Counted from the first letter of the stretch, positions 1 to 7,314 are shown. The stretch: 10,438 bases of DNA from an uncultured Eubacteriales bacterium (GCA_900313545.1 OMRS01000221.1:1-10438), one strand, 5' to 3'. The notes: generated by a model from the sequence alone, not told the origin. Made by a program: numbers and translations.

Positions 1-1334
1 GGAGGATCCTTTTTGGAATAGATGCGGGCCTTCTTGAGGCGCTTCAGGCGCCCCTCGGTGCGGGCCTGGTGCATCATGCCCACCACCACAAAGAGCACCA
101 GGGTGAACAGGGAGTCGGCGATCATGCCGCGCTCGGTCAGGTTGGAGACGGTGTACATGACGATGAAGGCGCTGGAGAAGATGTACTGCTCCTCGCTCAG
201 GTGCCGGATGCCCCGGTCGGCCACCACCAGCATGACAAAGAAGAAGCCCAGCCCCAGCAGCCCCTCGTCCGCCCACATCTCGATGAGCAGGTTGTGCATG
301 CTGTTGGAATAGCGGCCCGCCCAGGAGTTCTCCGGGAAGCGGGAGTGGAAGCTGGTGACGGCGCTGGGGGTGCGCCAGAACATCATGTAGCCGTAGCCGG
401 TCAGGGTGTGGTCCTCCTGCAGCTGGGCGATGGCCTCCGTCCACAGGGGGACGCGGCCGGTGAGGGAGGCGTCCTTGCCCAGGGAGTTGAGAAAGGGCCC
501 CAGGGCCTGCAGGATGGTGAGGGCGAAGAACAGGAATCCCACGGACCCGGCGATGAACAGCAGGCACAGGGGAAAGCGGATCTTCTTTTTCTGGAAGGAA
601 TAGAAGAACATGTACCCGATGGCCACGAAGCTGACCAGGATGGAGCCCATGTTCTTGGTCAGCACCAGCAGCCCGAACTGGGTGAGCAGGATGACGAAGA
701 ACAGGGGGCCCAGGGGCTTTTTGTTGCTCATCCGGGACTTGAGCAGCGTGACCTGGAGGATGATGCCCAGGGCAAGGTGGGAGCCGGCCTCGTTCTTGGT
801 GGCAAACAGGCCGCAGAAGGTCCGGCTTCCCTGGTAGCTGTAGAACACGATCTTGGGGAAAAGGACGACGCCCGCCGCCACGATCAGGGTGTTGACCACC
901 AGCGCGCTGTAGAACAGCTCCAGCATCTGGTCCATGGGGAACTGGTCGATGAGCCACAGGGCAAAGAGCAGGGTCAGGGCCAGGTGCACCACGGAGACCA
1001 GCACGGTGTTGAGGCTGGCGGCCACCAGGATGGAATCGATGATGACATAGAGGATAAAGCCGTACATGAGGGTGTAGGAGAAGTTGACGTTCACCAGGCG
1101 GATGCTCATGATGTCCTCGCCGCTGGCCAGCAGGATCAGCAGGAACTGCAGGCCGAAGGAGGCGTTGTCGATCAGCTTGGCGGTTCCGGACCCGATGAGG
1201 CGGCTGAGGGTCCCGGGAAAGCCCAGAAACACCAGCAGCACGAAGATGGTGAGGATGCTGCGCACCACCTGGTAGGAGAGGTTGTAGAGCGCCATGTTGG
1301 CCGCAGTTCCCCTGCGGCGGGTTGCGGACACCAC
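1..1334 (-). CDS. Wzy / O-antigen ligase-type polysaccharide polymerase, 3' end beyond window
   Basis: Multi-pass membrane protein expected to join lipid-linked polysaccharide repeat units outside the membrane. 444 codons are visible with no stop, so the C-terminus lies beyond the left edge. Family marks: RTFCGLFATKNEAGSHLALG (171-190), the signature TGRVPLWTEAI (292-302), and SMHNLLIEMWADEGLLGL (345-362) in the large outer loop before the last helices; H347 is the His typical of that loop. About ten or more hydrophobic segments run from residue 24 to 420. I chose a GTG start at 1332-1334 because GAGGTG lies 7 nt upstream and gives a basic, inside-facing N-terminus (ATRRR); the next ATG is residue 14 (1293-1295) and has no comparable ribosome site. 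It is last of the visible minus-strand operon, 39 nt after the VanZ gene. Ligase and polymerase cannot be told apart by sequence alone, but in a presumed Gram-positive polysaccharide operon a polymerase is likelier. Confidence 0.9.
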   Translation of the reverse strand, partial: MVSATRRRGTAANMALYNLSYQVVRSILTIFVLLVFLGFPGTLSRLIGSGTAKLIDNASFGLQFLLILLASGEDIMSIRLVNVNFSYTLMYGFILYVIIDSILVAASLNTVLVSVVHLALTLLFALWLIDQFPMDQMLELFYSALVVNTLIVAAGVVLFPKIVFYSYQGSRTFCGLFATKNEAGSHLALGIILQVTLLKSRMSNKKPLGPLFFVILLTQFGLLVLTKNMGSILVSFVAIGYMFFYSFQKKKIRFPLCLLFIAGSVGFLFFALTILQALGPFLNSLGKDASLTGRVPLWTEAIAQLQEDHTLTGYGYMMFWRTPSAVTSFHSRFPENSWAGRYSNSMHNLLIEMWADEGLLGLGFFFVMLVVADRGIRHLSEEQYIFSSAFIVMYTVSNLTERGMIADSLFTLVLFVVVGMMHQARTEGRLKRLKKARIYSKKDP

Positions 1335-1341
1335 GGACGGT

Positions 1342-1347
1342 CACCTC
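1342..1347 (-). promoter_or_regulatory. Shine-Dalgarno site supporting a GTG start of the polymerase
   Basis: GAGGTG lies 7 nt upstream of the GTG at 1334-1332. A stop codon (TGA) in the same frame sits just upstream, so the only starts available are this GTG, the GTG right after it, or the ATG 13 codons in. Confidence 0.6.
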
Positions 1348-1373
1348 GCTTTCTCATTGATCCGGCGGGGGCT

Positions 1374-2120
1374 TCAGGCCTCCTCGTCGTCATCTTCGTC
1401 TTCGTCCTCCTCGTCCTCATCCTCGTCGTCCTCCGGGAGGTAGCGCCCGAAGAGCCGGGTGTAGAGGGCATAGAGCCCGTACCCGATCACCGCGCCCAGG
1501 GTGTTGGCCACGATGTCCTCGAGGTCGCACTGGCCGATGAAAAAAAACATCTGGATCGACTCGATGAGGGTGGAGAGCATGAGGCCCAGGGGGGCGACGT
1601 AGAGCAGGCGGTTCAGGTGCCCGGGCCAGATCATGGGAAAGAGGATGCCCAGGGGGATGAACAGCACCGCGTTGAGCAGGGAGTGCTGCAGGGGCTCCAG
1701 GGACCCGGTCCGGATGGCCTGGGTGAGCTGGTCAAAGTGCAGCATGATCGCCCGGCTGTGTCCCTCCGACCGGGAGAAGATCGTGATGTAGGAGACCATC
1801 AGCACATAGAGGAGGAACAGGATCAGCATGCGGTGGTTGATCTCGCCGAAGTGGCGGATGAGCCCCGCCACGAGGACCAGCAGCACGATGCAGGACAGGA
1901 GCAGCAGCAGCGTCATCATCACAAAGCTGGTGTCGCCCATGCTGCTGAGGATCATCATGAAGGGGATGCCCACGGCCAGGTACAGGACCAGCAGCAGCAC
2001 GGAAAGCACCGGAAGCTGCCTGCGGTTTTGGATCCGGCCGGAGACATAGCCCAGAAGGAAGAGGTATCCGCACAGGAGGAAGATCCCCATGGCGATGGTT
2101 TTCATGAGTTCGGATTCCAT
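1374..2120 (-). CDS. VanZ-family membrane protein with acidic C-terminal tail
   Basis: 248-residue integral membrane protein with about six or seven hydrophobic segments (near 7-25, 37-55, 66-88, 98-115, 148-165, 172-190, 204-222). The VanZ domain is recognised by LLNAVLFIPLGILFP (148-162) and by STLIESIQ...CDLEDIVANTLGAVIGYGL (183-216), including the conserved E187/Q190 and the D199-D202-N206 run. VanZ lowers teicoplanin susceptibility in the vanA cluster, but the biochemical role of most relatives is unknown; lipid-linked substrate handling is only a guess here. The final 19 residues (230-248) are all Asp or Glu except the last Ala, giving a long acidic cytoplasmic tail. The start is ATG, with AAAGGA about 9 nt upstream lying in the end of the preceding gene; the gap to that gene's stop is only 3 nt. 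There is no sign here of vancomycin-resistance genes, so a resistance role should not be assumed. Confidence 0.9.
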   Translation of the reverse strand: MESELMKTIAMGIFLLCGYLFLLGYVSGRIQNRRQLPVLSVLLLVLYLAVGIPFMMILSSMGDTSFVMMTLLLLLSCIVLLVLVAGLIRHFGEINHRMLILFLLYVLMVSYITIFSRSEGHSRAIMLHFDQLTQAIRTGSLEPLQHSLLNAVLFIPLGILFPMIWPGHLNRLLYVAPLGLMLSTLIESIQMFFFIGQCDLEDIVANTLGAVIGYGLYALYTRLFGRYLPEDDEDEDEEDEDEDDDEEA

Positions 2121-2123
2121 TTG

Positions 2124-4079
2124 TCAGTTCCTTTCAGAAGGTTTTTGGGCGGGAGGGGAAGGCTCCCCCGCGTGTTCGCTGTCCCACTTGCCCTTGAGGC
2201 CCAGGTCCACCAGGGAGCTGGTGATCTCCTCGTCGCTGCGGGTGGCGGGGGGCTCCGTGGACAGGTCCATGAGGCTGTCCAGAAGGCTCCCGGTGTCCCC
2301 GCCGTGCAGGCCCGACATCAGGCGGTCCTCGCCTTTTCCGGCGGGGGCCTCCAGGCTGTCAAAGAGGGACGCGGCGGAGATGGGCGGCGTCTTCGGGGCG
2401 GCGGGAGCGCCCGGCTTCCGTTTCCCGCGGCGGGCCTTTTTGCCGGCCTTTTCGGCAGCGGCGGCAGCGGATGCATCCCCGGCGGGGGCGCTCTTTTCGG
2501 GAGATGCCCCTTCGTCTGCCCCGGGCGCGCCCTCTCCCGCGGCGGCCTTTTTGCCCGTTTTGTCCTTGTTGTCTTTTTTATCCGTCCTGCCCTTTCCGCC
2601 TGCCTTTGCGCGGGCGTCAGGGCGCTGTTTGCTCCCGGGGCGCCGCTTCTTTTTCTTTCTGCCGGTTTTCTTTTTCGAGGCCGGCGTTCCCTCCTGGGAG
2701 CCGTCCAGCAGGAGGCTGCGGGAGGACATGACCCCGTTGACGATGACGCCGGCGATCTGGATGCCGGATTTTTCCAGCTTGTCCAGGGCGGCCTGGATTT
2801 CGGGAATGGTGGCCTTGTCGTAGCGGGCCACGAACACCACGGCGCTGGTGACGGGATTGAGGCGCAGCACCTCCGAATCGGTGCCCACGGGCGGGGCGTC
2901 GATGAGGATGTACTCATAGCTGTCCTTGAGGTGGGTGATCAGGTCGAGGAGGGAGTTGTCCACGATGATCTGGTTGTGCTCCATCACCAGGGGCAGGATG
3001 TCCAGGTGGCCGGTCATCGGCGTGATGGCCTCCTCGGGCCCGATCTCCCCCTGGTAGAGGGCGTTGAGGGAGTGCTGGTAATCCATGTTGCTCAGGAACA
3101 GCTGTCCCAGGGACGGGTGCTTGAAGTCAAAGTCGATGAGCAGCGTCTTGCGCTCCATGTCGGAGAGCTGGATGGCCAGGTTGGCGGCCGCGGAGGTGCG
3201 GCCCTCCCGCCGTCCCGTGGAGGTCAGATACAGGCACTGGCAGTGGCCCGTCGCCGCCCCCAGGCGGTTGCGCAGGATGAAGGCCGCCGAGGCGTAGTTC
3301 TGCAGCACCTCCGATGAGGTGGTGTCCTGGGCGACCAGCAGGGATTCGCGGGTGGAGAAGTGGGCCGGGTCGTAGGGAATGGTGCCCAGGGTCTCCAGGG
3401 CGAACACCGTCTCCACGTCCTTGACGTTGATGAGGGTGGGATGCATGAGCATCTCGACGATGCTGAAGCTGATGCCGGCCACCAGGCCCAGGATGGGCAG
3501 CAGCATGCCGGTTTTGGACCCGCCGCCGCCCCGGCTGCTCACCATGCGGGTGGTGGGGGGATTGATGACGCGAAGCTTCCCCACGTTGACGATCTCCGCC
3601 AGCAGCGCGTTGGTGCTGGAGAGGATGTTCTCCCACAGCTGCAGTCCCTGCTCCGCGTTCTCCCAGGTGAGGGTCATGGTGACGATGGTGGTGTCGTTGT
3701 GCCGGCTCAGGGAGATGGCGCTTTTGAGAGTGGCCGTGTCGGTCCGGTCGCTCATGCGCGTGTCCCTGATGACCGTGGAGAGAAGGCGCTCGCTTTTGAC
3801 CAGGTAGCTGAACATGTCGTACAGGTCTCCCGCCAGGATGAAATCGTTGCGGTTGGGGGAGGAGCTGTTGCTGGAGTAGCGGTCGTTGCTGTTGGTGGCC
3901 ACCAGGATGAAGGAGCCCCGGATCTGGTAGGAGTCCTCGGACTTCTGGACATAGCTGAGGCCCGAGAGCAGCGCGCCGAAGACGCCGCCAAGGAGGGTGA
4001 GCAGGAGGATGATCTTCCAGCGTTTCTGCACGGCAAACAGCATGTCGCTGATGCGCAGCTGGATACCCAGGGAATTCAA
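2124..4079 (-). CDS. Wzz chain-length regulator fused to degenerate BY-kinase-like P-loop domain
   Basis: 651 residues. An N-terminal helix (about 23-43) and a second (about 191-211) frame an extracellular Wzz-type loop; the cytoplasmic part resembles bacterial tyrosine kinases (CpsD/CapB/Wzc C-domain), which set polysaccharide chain length with the Wzz part. Walker A' is LLIDFDFKHPS (313-323) and Walker B is YILIDAPPVGTDSEVL (390-405). The Walker A loop reads TSTGRREGRTSAAANLA (286-302) where the family has a GKS/GKT core: the ATP-binding Lys is Arg294 (codon CGC). The tail from about 465 to the end has a basic stretch (469-511), an Ala/Lys/Gly-rich middle, then an acidic end, and contains no tyrosine, so the usual autophosphorylated Tyr cluster is absent. 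It is probably a pseudokinase or allosteric partner, though Arg might keep weak nucleotide binding. The start is TTG, supported by a perfect ribosome site. It lies 21 nt after the SpaA-like gene and 3 nt before the VanZ gene. Confidence 0.92.
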   Translation of the reverse strand: MNSLGIQLRISDMLFAVQKRWKIILLLTLLGGVFGALLSGLSYVQKSEDSYQIRGSFILVATNSNDRYSSNSSSPNRNDFILAGDLYDMFSYLVKSERLLSTVIRDTRMSDRTDTATLKSAISLSRHNDTTIVTMTLTWENAEQGLQLWENILSSTNALLAEIVNVGKLRVINPPTTRMVSSRGGGGSKTGMLLPILGLVAGISFSIVEMLMHPTLINVKDVETVFALETLGTIPYDPAHFSTRESLLVAQDTTSSEVLQNYASAAFILRNRLGAATGHCQCLYLTSTGRREGRTSAAANLAIQLSDMERKTLLIDFDFKHPSLGQLFLSNMDYQHSLNALYQGEIGPEEAITPMTGHLDILPLVMEHNQIIVDNSLLDLITHLKDSYEYILIDAPPVGTDSEVLRLNPVTSAVVFVARYDKATIPEIQAALDKLEKSGIQIAGVIVNGVMSSRSLLLDGSQEGTPASKKKTGRKKKKRRPGSKQRPDARAKAGGKGRTDKKDNKDKTGKKAAAGEGAPGADEGASPEKSAPAGDASAAAAAEKAGKKARRGKRKPGAPAAPKTPPISAASLFDSLEAPAGKGEDRLMSGLHGGDTGSLLDSLMDLSTEPPATRSDEEITSSLVDLGLKGKWDSEHAGEPSPPAQKPSERN

Positions 4080-4086
4080 GTCCTCA

Positions 4087-4093
4087 CCTCCTT
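4087..4093 (-). promoter_or_regulatory. Strong Shine-Dalgarno site deciding a TTG start
   Basis: AAGGAGG with a 7-nt spacer before TTG at 4079-4077. The next in-frame ATG is 12 codons downstream, at the start of the first membrane helix region, and has no such site, so TTG is the preferred start of the Wzz/BY-kinase-like gene. Confidence 0.8.
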
Positions 4094-4100
4094 GGAAAAT

Positions 4101-5678
4101 TTACGATGTCCCGGAGTCGTCCTCATCCTGCCGGCGGCGGCGCCGGCGCCTTGCCTGCACCAGGGTCAGGGTGAGAAGCGCGGCAAAGGCCAGGGCGGCG
4201 GCGGCGGGCACGATCAGGCGCGCGAAGGGGATGATGCGGATGGAGAAGTTCTGGACCTCCGCGGTGTTGCGGACATACAGGACAAAGCGGCTGCCCGGCT
4301 CGTCGTCCCGCGCGAGGGTGTAGTCCCCGGGCGGGATGCCCTCGATCAGGTGGGGCTGCTGCGATGAGGCAAAGCTGTCCACCACCCGGCCATCGGCGTC
4401 CGTCAGGGTCAGGGGGATGCCGGAGAGGCGGTTGTCCCCCCCAAGGCCCGTCACGGCGATGGAGGCGCGGATGCAGCGGTTGAGAAGCGTGTGTTCCCCT
4501 GCCGAGTGCCCTTCGATGTGCCCGGAGGCATCCACGCGGAAGGAAAGGGGTTCCCGGGAGGGGAGGAAGGGCGCGGGGGCGTCCAGCTGGCGCAGGGTAT
4601 AGGTGACGCCCTTGCGAAGGTTCGTCAGCATGAGGTTGCCCTCCCCGTCCGCGGCAAGCCTTGCCATGGCGTGGGGCCGGTCCGAGGAGGACAGGGCAAA
4701 GGCGGCGCCGGGAACCGGGATGCTCGGGTCGTGCTCATCCCGCACCCTGAGGGTGAGGGAGGTGCGCGCGCAGGTCAGGGACAGGAAAATCTCCTCTCCG
4801 GAGGCCTTCAGGGTCACGTGGGGATCCGCGTCCGGGGAGGCCAGGTCGTCGGGCAGGGGGCCGGTGTGCAGCACGTAGGTGCCGGGGAACAGGAGGGGGC
4901 TGCGGGCCTGTCCCGATTCGTCCGTGGTGAGGGTGGCGGCGATGTCCCCCCGGTACAGGCGCAGCGTCCCGTCCCCGGTGCGGATCTCCCCCGCGGCCAT
5001 CAGGTACAGGCGCACGCCGGGGAGCGGCGCGCCGGTGCCGGCCTCCCGGACCTCCAGGCGCACGCCGCTGCGGCTGGGGGGGAAGGGCACCGCCACCTGA
5101 AGGGGCCGGTCCCAGGTGAGGCCCGGGGACAGCTCGAAGGTGACGGGGTCGGCCTGACTGTAGCCGGCGGGGGCGCCGAGGGCGCGCAGGGTGTAGCGGC
5201 CGGCGGGCAGCTTTTCCGGAAGCAGGAAGGTCCCGTCCGGCAGGGTGTCAAAGGTGCGCAGGAACGCGGGCTCGGGATAGTGGACGCCCAGCACCAGCGG
5301 GGTGCCGCGCCCATCGAGGAGCTCAAAGGGAATGCCCGCCTCCCGGATCCGGCTGCGGGTCTCCGCATCCGCAAGGCGCACCAGGACCGCGGACTCCGCC
5401 CCGCTGCCCGGCACCGGCGTGGCGCCGGGGGCCAGGGGCAGGTCCTTGCGGGCGGGCAGGGGCGTTTCCCGGGGGGCCTCCTCGGGCGTGGCCGCCTCCA
5501 GGGCGTCCGCCTCTTCGCCGCCCTCCGGGACGGGAGATGCGGGCGGGGCGGCGGCGCTCACGAGCGTCAGCAGCAGGATGACCATCGCCAGGAGCAGCAG
5601 CAGCGGGGACAGAAGGCCGGCGGTGCTCTGCCAGAAGTTCAGGTCCTCGTCGGGACGAGGGACGCGCTGTTTGTTCAT
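4101..5678 (-). CDS. Two-helix membrane protein: MotB/TolR-like N-terminal helix plus SpaA-like domains
   Basis: 525 residues. A short cytoplasmic N-terminus is followed by NFWQSTAGLLSPLLLLL (14-30) and a helix to about 41. This resembles the helix of MotB/ZorB-type stator partners, where an F/Y-W...A-D-L/M-M pattern carries the proton-binding Asp; here that position is Gly21 and no charged residue lies in 18-52. A Pro/Glu-rich linker (45-95) follows. Then come about four SpaA-like beta-sandwich repeats (about 96-185, 203-275, 305-385, 404-470), seen by phrases such as LPAGRYTLRALGAPAGY and IPPGDYTLARDDEPG. I see no clear isopeptide Lys/Glu set and no LPXTG. A second helix (484-507) is followed by RRRRRRR and an acidic end, so both ends should be cytoplasmic. 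Its ATG overlaps the stop of the MotA/EAL gene (ATGA), which implies coupled expression and partnership. It lacks the OmpA-like peptidoglycan-binding domain of MotB/ZorB. The SpaA-like fold and membrane topology are firm; the stator kinship is inference. Confidence 0.82.
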   Translation of the reverse strand: MNKQRVPRPDEDLNFWQSTAGLLSPLLLLLAMVILLLTLVSAAAPPASPVPEGGEEADALEAATPEEAPRETPLPARKDLPLAPGATPVPGSGAESAVLVRLADAETRSRIREAGIPFELLDGRGTPLVLGVHYPEPAFLRTFDTLPDGTFLLPEKLPAGRYTLRALGAPAGYSQADPVTFELSPGLTWDRPLQVAVPFPPSRSGVRLEVREAGTGAPLPGVRLYLMAAGEIRTGDGTLRLYRGDIAATLTTDESGQARSPLLFPGTYVLHTGPLPDDLASPDADPHVTLKASGEEIFLSLTCARTSLTLRVRDEHDPSIPVPGAAFALSSSDRPHAMARLAADGEGNLMLTNLRKGVTYTLRQLDAPAPFLPSREPLSFRVDASGHIEGHSAGEHTLLNRCIRASIAVTGLGGDNRLSGIPLTLTDADGRVVDSFASSQQPHLIEGIPPGDYTLARDDEPGSRFVLYVRNTAEVQNFSIRIIPFARLIVPAAAALAFAALLTLTLVQARRRRRRRQDEDDSGTS

Positions 5679-7246
5679 TTGCCGGACCCCTTGCTGATGA
5701 TGTCTTCAAACTCCCGGGTGGAAATGGGCTTGGACAGATAGAAGCCCTGGCCCTCGGTGCAGCCGCACTGGCGCAGGATGTTCATCTGGTTGACGTTCTC
5801 GATGCCCTCCGCCGAGAGGTTGAGGTGCAGGTTCTTGGCCTGGTCGAAGATCATGTTCAGGCTGCCCTGGTTGACCTTGTTGCCAAGGCGCCGCAGGTCC
5901 AGCTTGATGGTGTCCGCCCGGTTGTCCTCGATGGCGTTGAAGGCGATGAAGTCGCCGTCAAAGCCGTCCATGACCACCCGGAAGCCCAGGTGGCGCAGCT
6001 TGTCCTCGGTTTCCACCACGGCGTGGCCCGCCTGCTGGTAGGCCGTCTCCGCGATCTCGATGTGCAGGTAGTTGGGCGGGATGCGGTACTTCTTGATCAT
6101 GTCCGAGAAGAACTCGGCCACGTCCAGGGCCAGCACGTCGGTCTTGGTGACGTTGATGGACACGGGGACGGGACGCAGGCCCTGGTCCACCCATTTGCGG
6201 ATGGTGACGCAGACCTGCTCCCAGATGTACTGGTCGAGCTTGGTGATATAGCCGTTGCCCTCCAGGATCGGGATGAAGACGGCGGGGGAGATCATGCCCA
6301 GCTTGCCGTGGCTCCAGCGCACCAGCGCCTCGGCGCCCACCATCTTGCGGGTGTTCAGGTCAAAGCGGGGCTGCAGGTAGAAGATGAACTCGCCGTTCTT
6401 GAGGCCCTGCAGGATCTGGGGCATGAGGATCTGCTCGTTGCCGTTGTCCTGCCCCTTGGAAGCGGGCCCCTGGGCGCCGTTCATGGGCATCTGCCCGGTC
6501 TTTGAAAGGCGCTCCAGCGCCTCCGTGATCTGCCGAAGGGTCCTGCGTTCCCGGTAGCGCATCTGCTCCTCCACAGGGGGAATGACGCTCTTGTGGAACT
6601 CGTCCATGAACAGCCCCATGCTGCGCAGCATCACGTTCCAGGCCAGGCGCTCGAGGATGTTGAAGGTCAGGGAGAGGATGACGCCGGCGACGGCGGCGTA
6701 AAAGGAGACCCGGATGCCGGCGAGCAGCGCCTGCGCGCCCACGAGGGCTTCCCCGGCGCTGCCCAGGGAGACCTTTTTGAGGCCCGTCAGCAGCCCGATG
6801 AAGGTGCCCAGCACCCCGATGCCCCCCAGGGTCCCCGGGATCTGGCGCACCACGCCCTGCCAGCTGCGCAGCCCCAGGATCTCCCCGTTCAGGAAGTCCT
6901 CCACGTCCGAGATGACCTGGCCGGACTGGCGCTGCATCTCCACCTTTTCCGCATAGGCCTCCATCAGTTTATCCAGGGTGCGGTGGGAAAACACCGCGCC
7001 CTCCTGGCTGAGGACCGCCCAGGCGCTGCGGTCCTTGGTCTCCCTGGCCTCCCGGATGCTCTCAAGGCCGGTTTTGAATCCCCGGGCGTAGCGGATGACG
7101 GGAAGGATGCCTGCCACGCTTCCCGCAAACACGATCGCCTCCATCAGGCCCACAAAGCCCATGGAGAAGCGGTCCGGCGCAAGGACGGCCAGAAGCGCGC
7201 CGCCGGCCAGAATGAACAGGTTCAGGACAACGATCAGTATGCGCAT
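5675..7246 (-). CDS. MotA/TolQ/ExbB-like channel domain fused to EAL (c-di-GMP) domain
   Basis: 523 residues. Two N-terminal helices (about 4-23, 31-51), a cytoplasmic stretch, then the MotA/TolQ/ExbB pair of helices: GGIGVLGTFIGLLTGL (141-156) and GIRVSFYAAVAGVILSL (177-193). Thr148 fits the first pore Thr of ExbB (T148 in E. coli); the second (ExbB T181) is Ala185 here. Four helices put the rest in the cytoplasm. A helical linker (about 200-270) leads to an EAL domain (272-518), the c-di-GMP phosphodiesterase fold: EALVRW (306-311), N365 in SINVT, E397 in HIEIAE, K448 in IKLD, E480 in SAEGIE, Q500 in GQGFYL. The usual DDFGTGYSSL loop is DGFDGDFIAF (427-436), so the second metal Asp is Gly428; it may bind c-di-GMP rather than cut it. 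The ATG has GAGGAAG upstream. First gene of the operon, and a fusion I do not know from named systems. Confidence 0.92.
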   Translation of the reverse strand: MRILIVVLNLFILAGGALLAVLAPDRFSMGFVGLMEAIVFAGSVAGILPVIRYARGFKTGLESIREARETKDRSAWAVLSQEGAVFSHRTLDKLMEAYAEKVEMQRQSGQVISDVEDFLNGEILGLRSWQGVVRQIPGTLGGIGVLGTFIGLLTGLKKVSLGSAGEALVGAQALLAGIRVSFYAAVAGVILSLTFNILERLAWNVMLRSMGLFMDEFHKSVIPPVEEQMRYRERRTLRQITEALERLSKTGQMPMNGAQGPASKGQDNGNEQILMPQILQGLKNGEFIFYLQPRFDLNTRKMVGAEALVRWSHGKLGMISPAVFIPILEGNGYITKLDQYIWEQVCVTIRKWVDQGLRPVPVSINVTKTDVLALDVAEFFSDMIKKYRIPPNYLHIEIAETAYQQAGHAVVETEDKLRHLGFRVVMDGFDGDFIAFNAIEDNRADTIKLDLRRLGNKVNQGSLNMIFDQAKNLHLNLSAEGIENVNQMNILRQCGCTEGQGFYLSKPISTREFEDIISKGSGK

Positions 7247-7314
7247 AGTCTCTTCCTCGCTCGCCGTCTTTGTGTCAGGATGCCCCTGGGGTACGATGGA
7301 CAGGATGATTCATG

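Noticed and set aside
1374..2120. Glycopeptide resistance from the VanZ match
   Set aside because: No vanH, vanA, vanX or two-component genes are present; VanZ relatives are common in polysaccharide and unrelated contexts.
69..3317. Plus-strand open frame of 1082 codons, rich in His, Gln, Asp and Gly
   Set aside because: It lies antisense to three well-supported minus-strand genes (polymerase, VanZ, Wzz/kinase-like). Its composition is that of the reverse frame of GC-rich genes and it shows no domain or ribosome site.
4491..5741. Plus-strand open frame of 416 codons, Gly/Gln/Arg-rich
   Set aside because: Antisense to the SpaA-like gene; composition of a reverse shadow.
4101..7246. Zorya-type anti-phage defence (ZorA/ZorB-like pair)
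   Set aside because: The MotA/MotB-like pairing resembles ZorAB, but there is no ZorC, ZorD or ZorE, no peptidoglycan-binding domain on the partner, and the neighbours are polysaccharide genes.
7247..7310. c-di-GMP riboswitch in the operon leader
   Set aside because: The leader is too short and I could not find the conserved GEMM core sequence on the minus strand.
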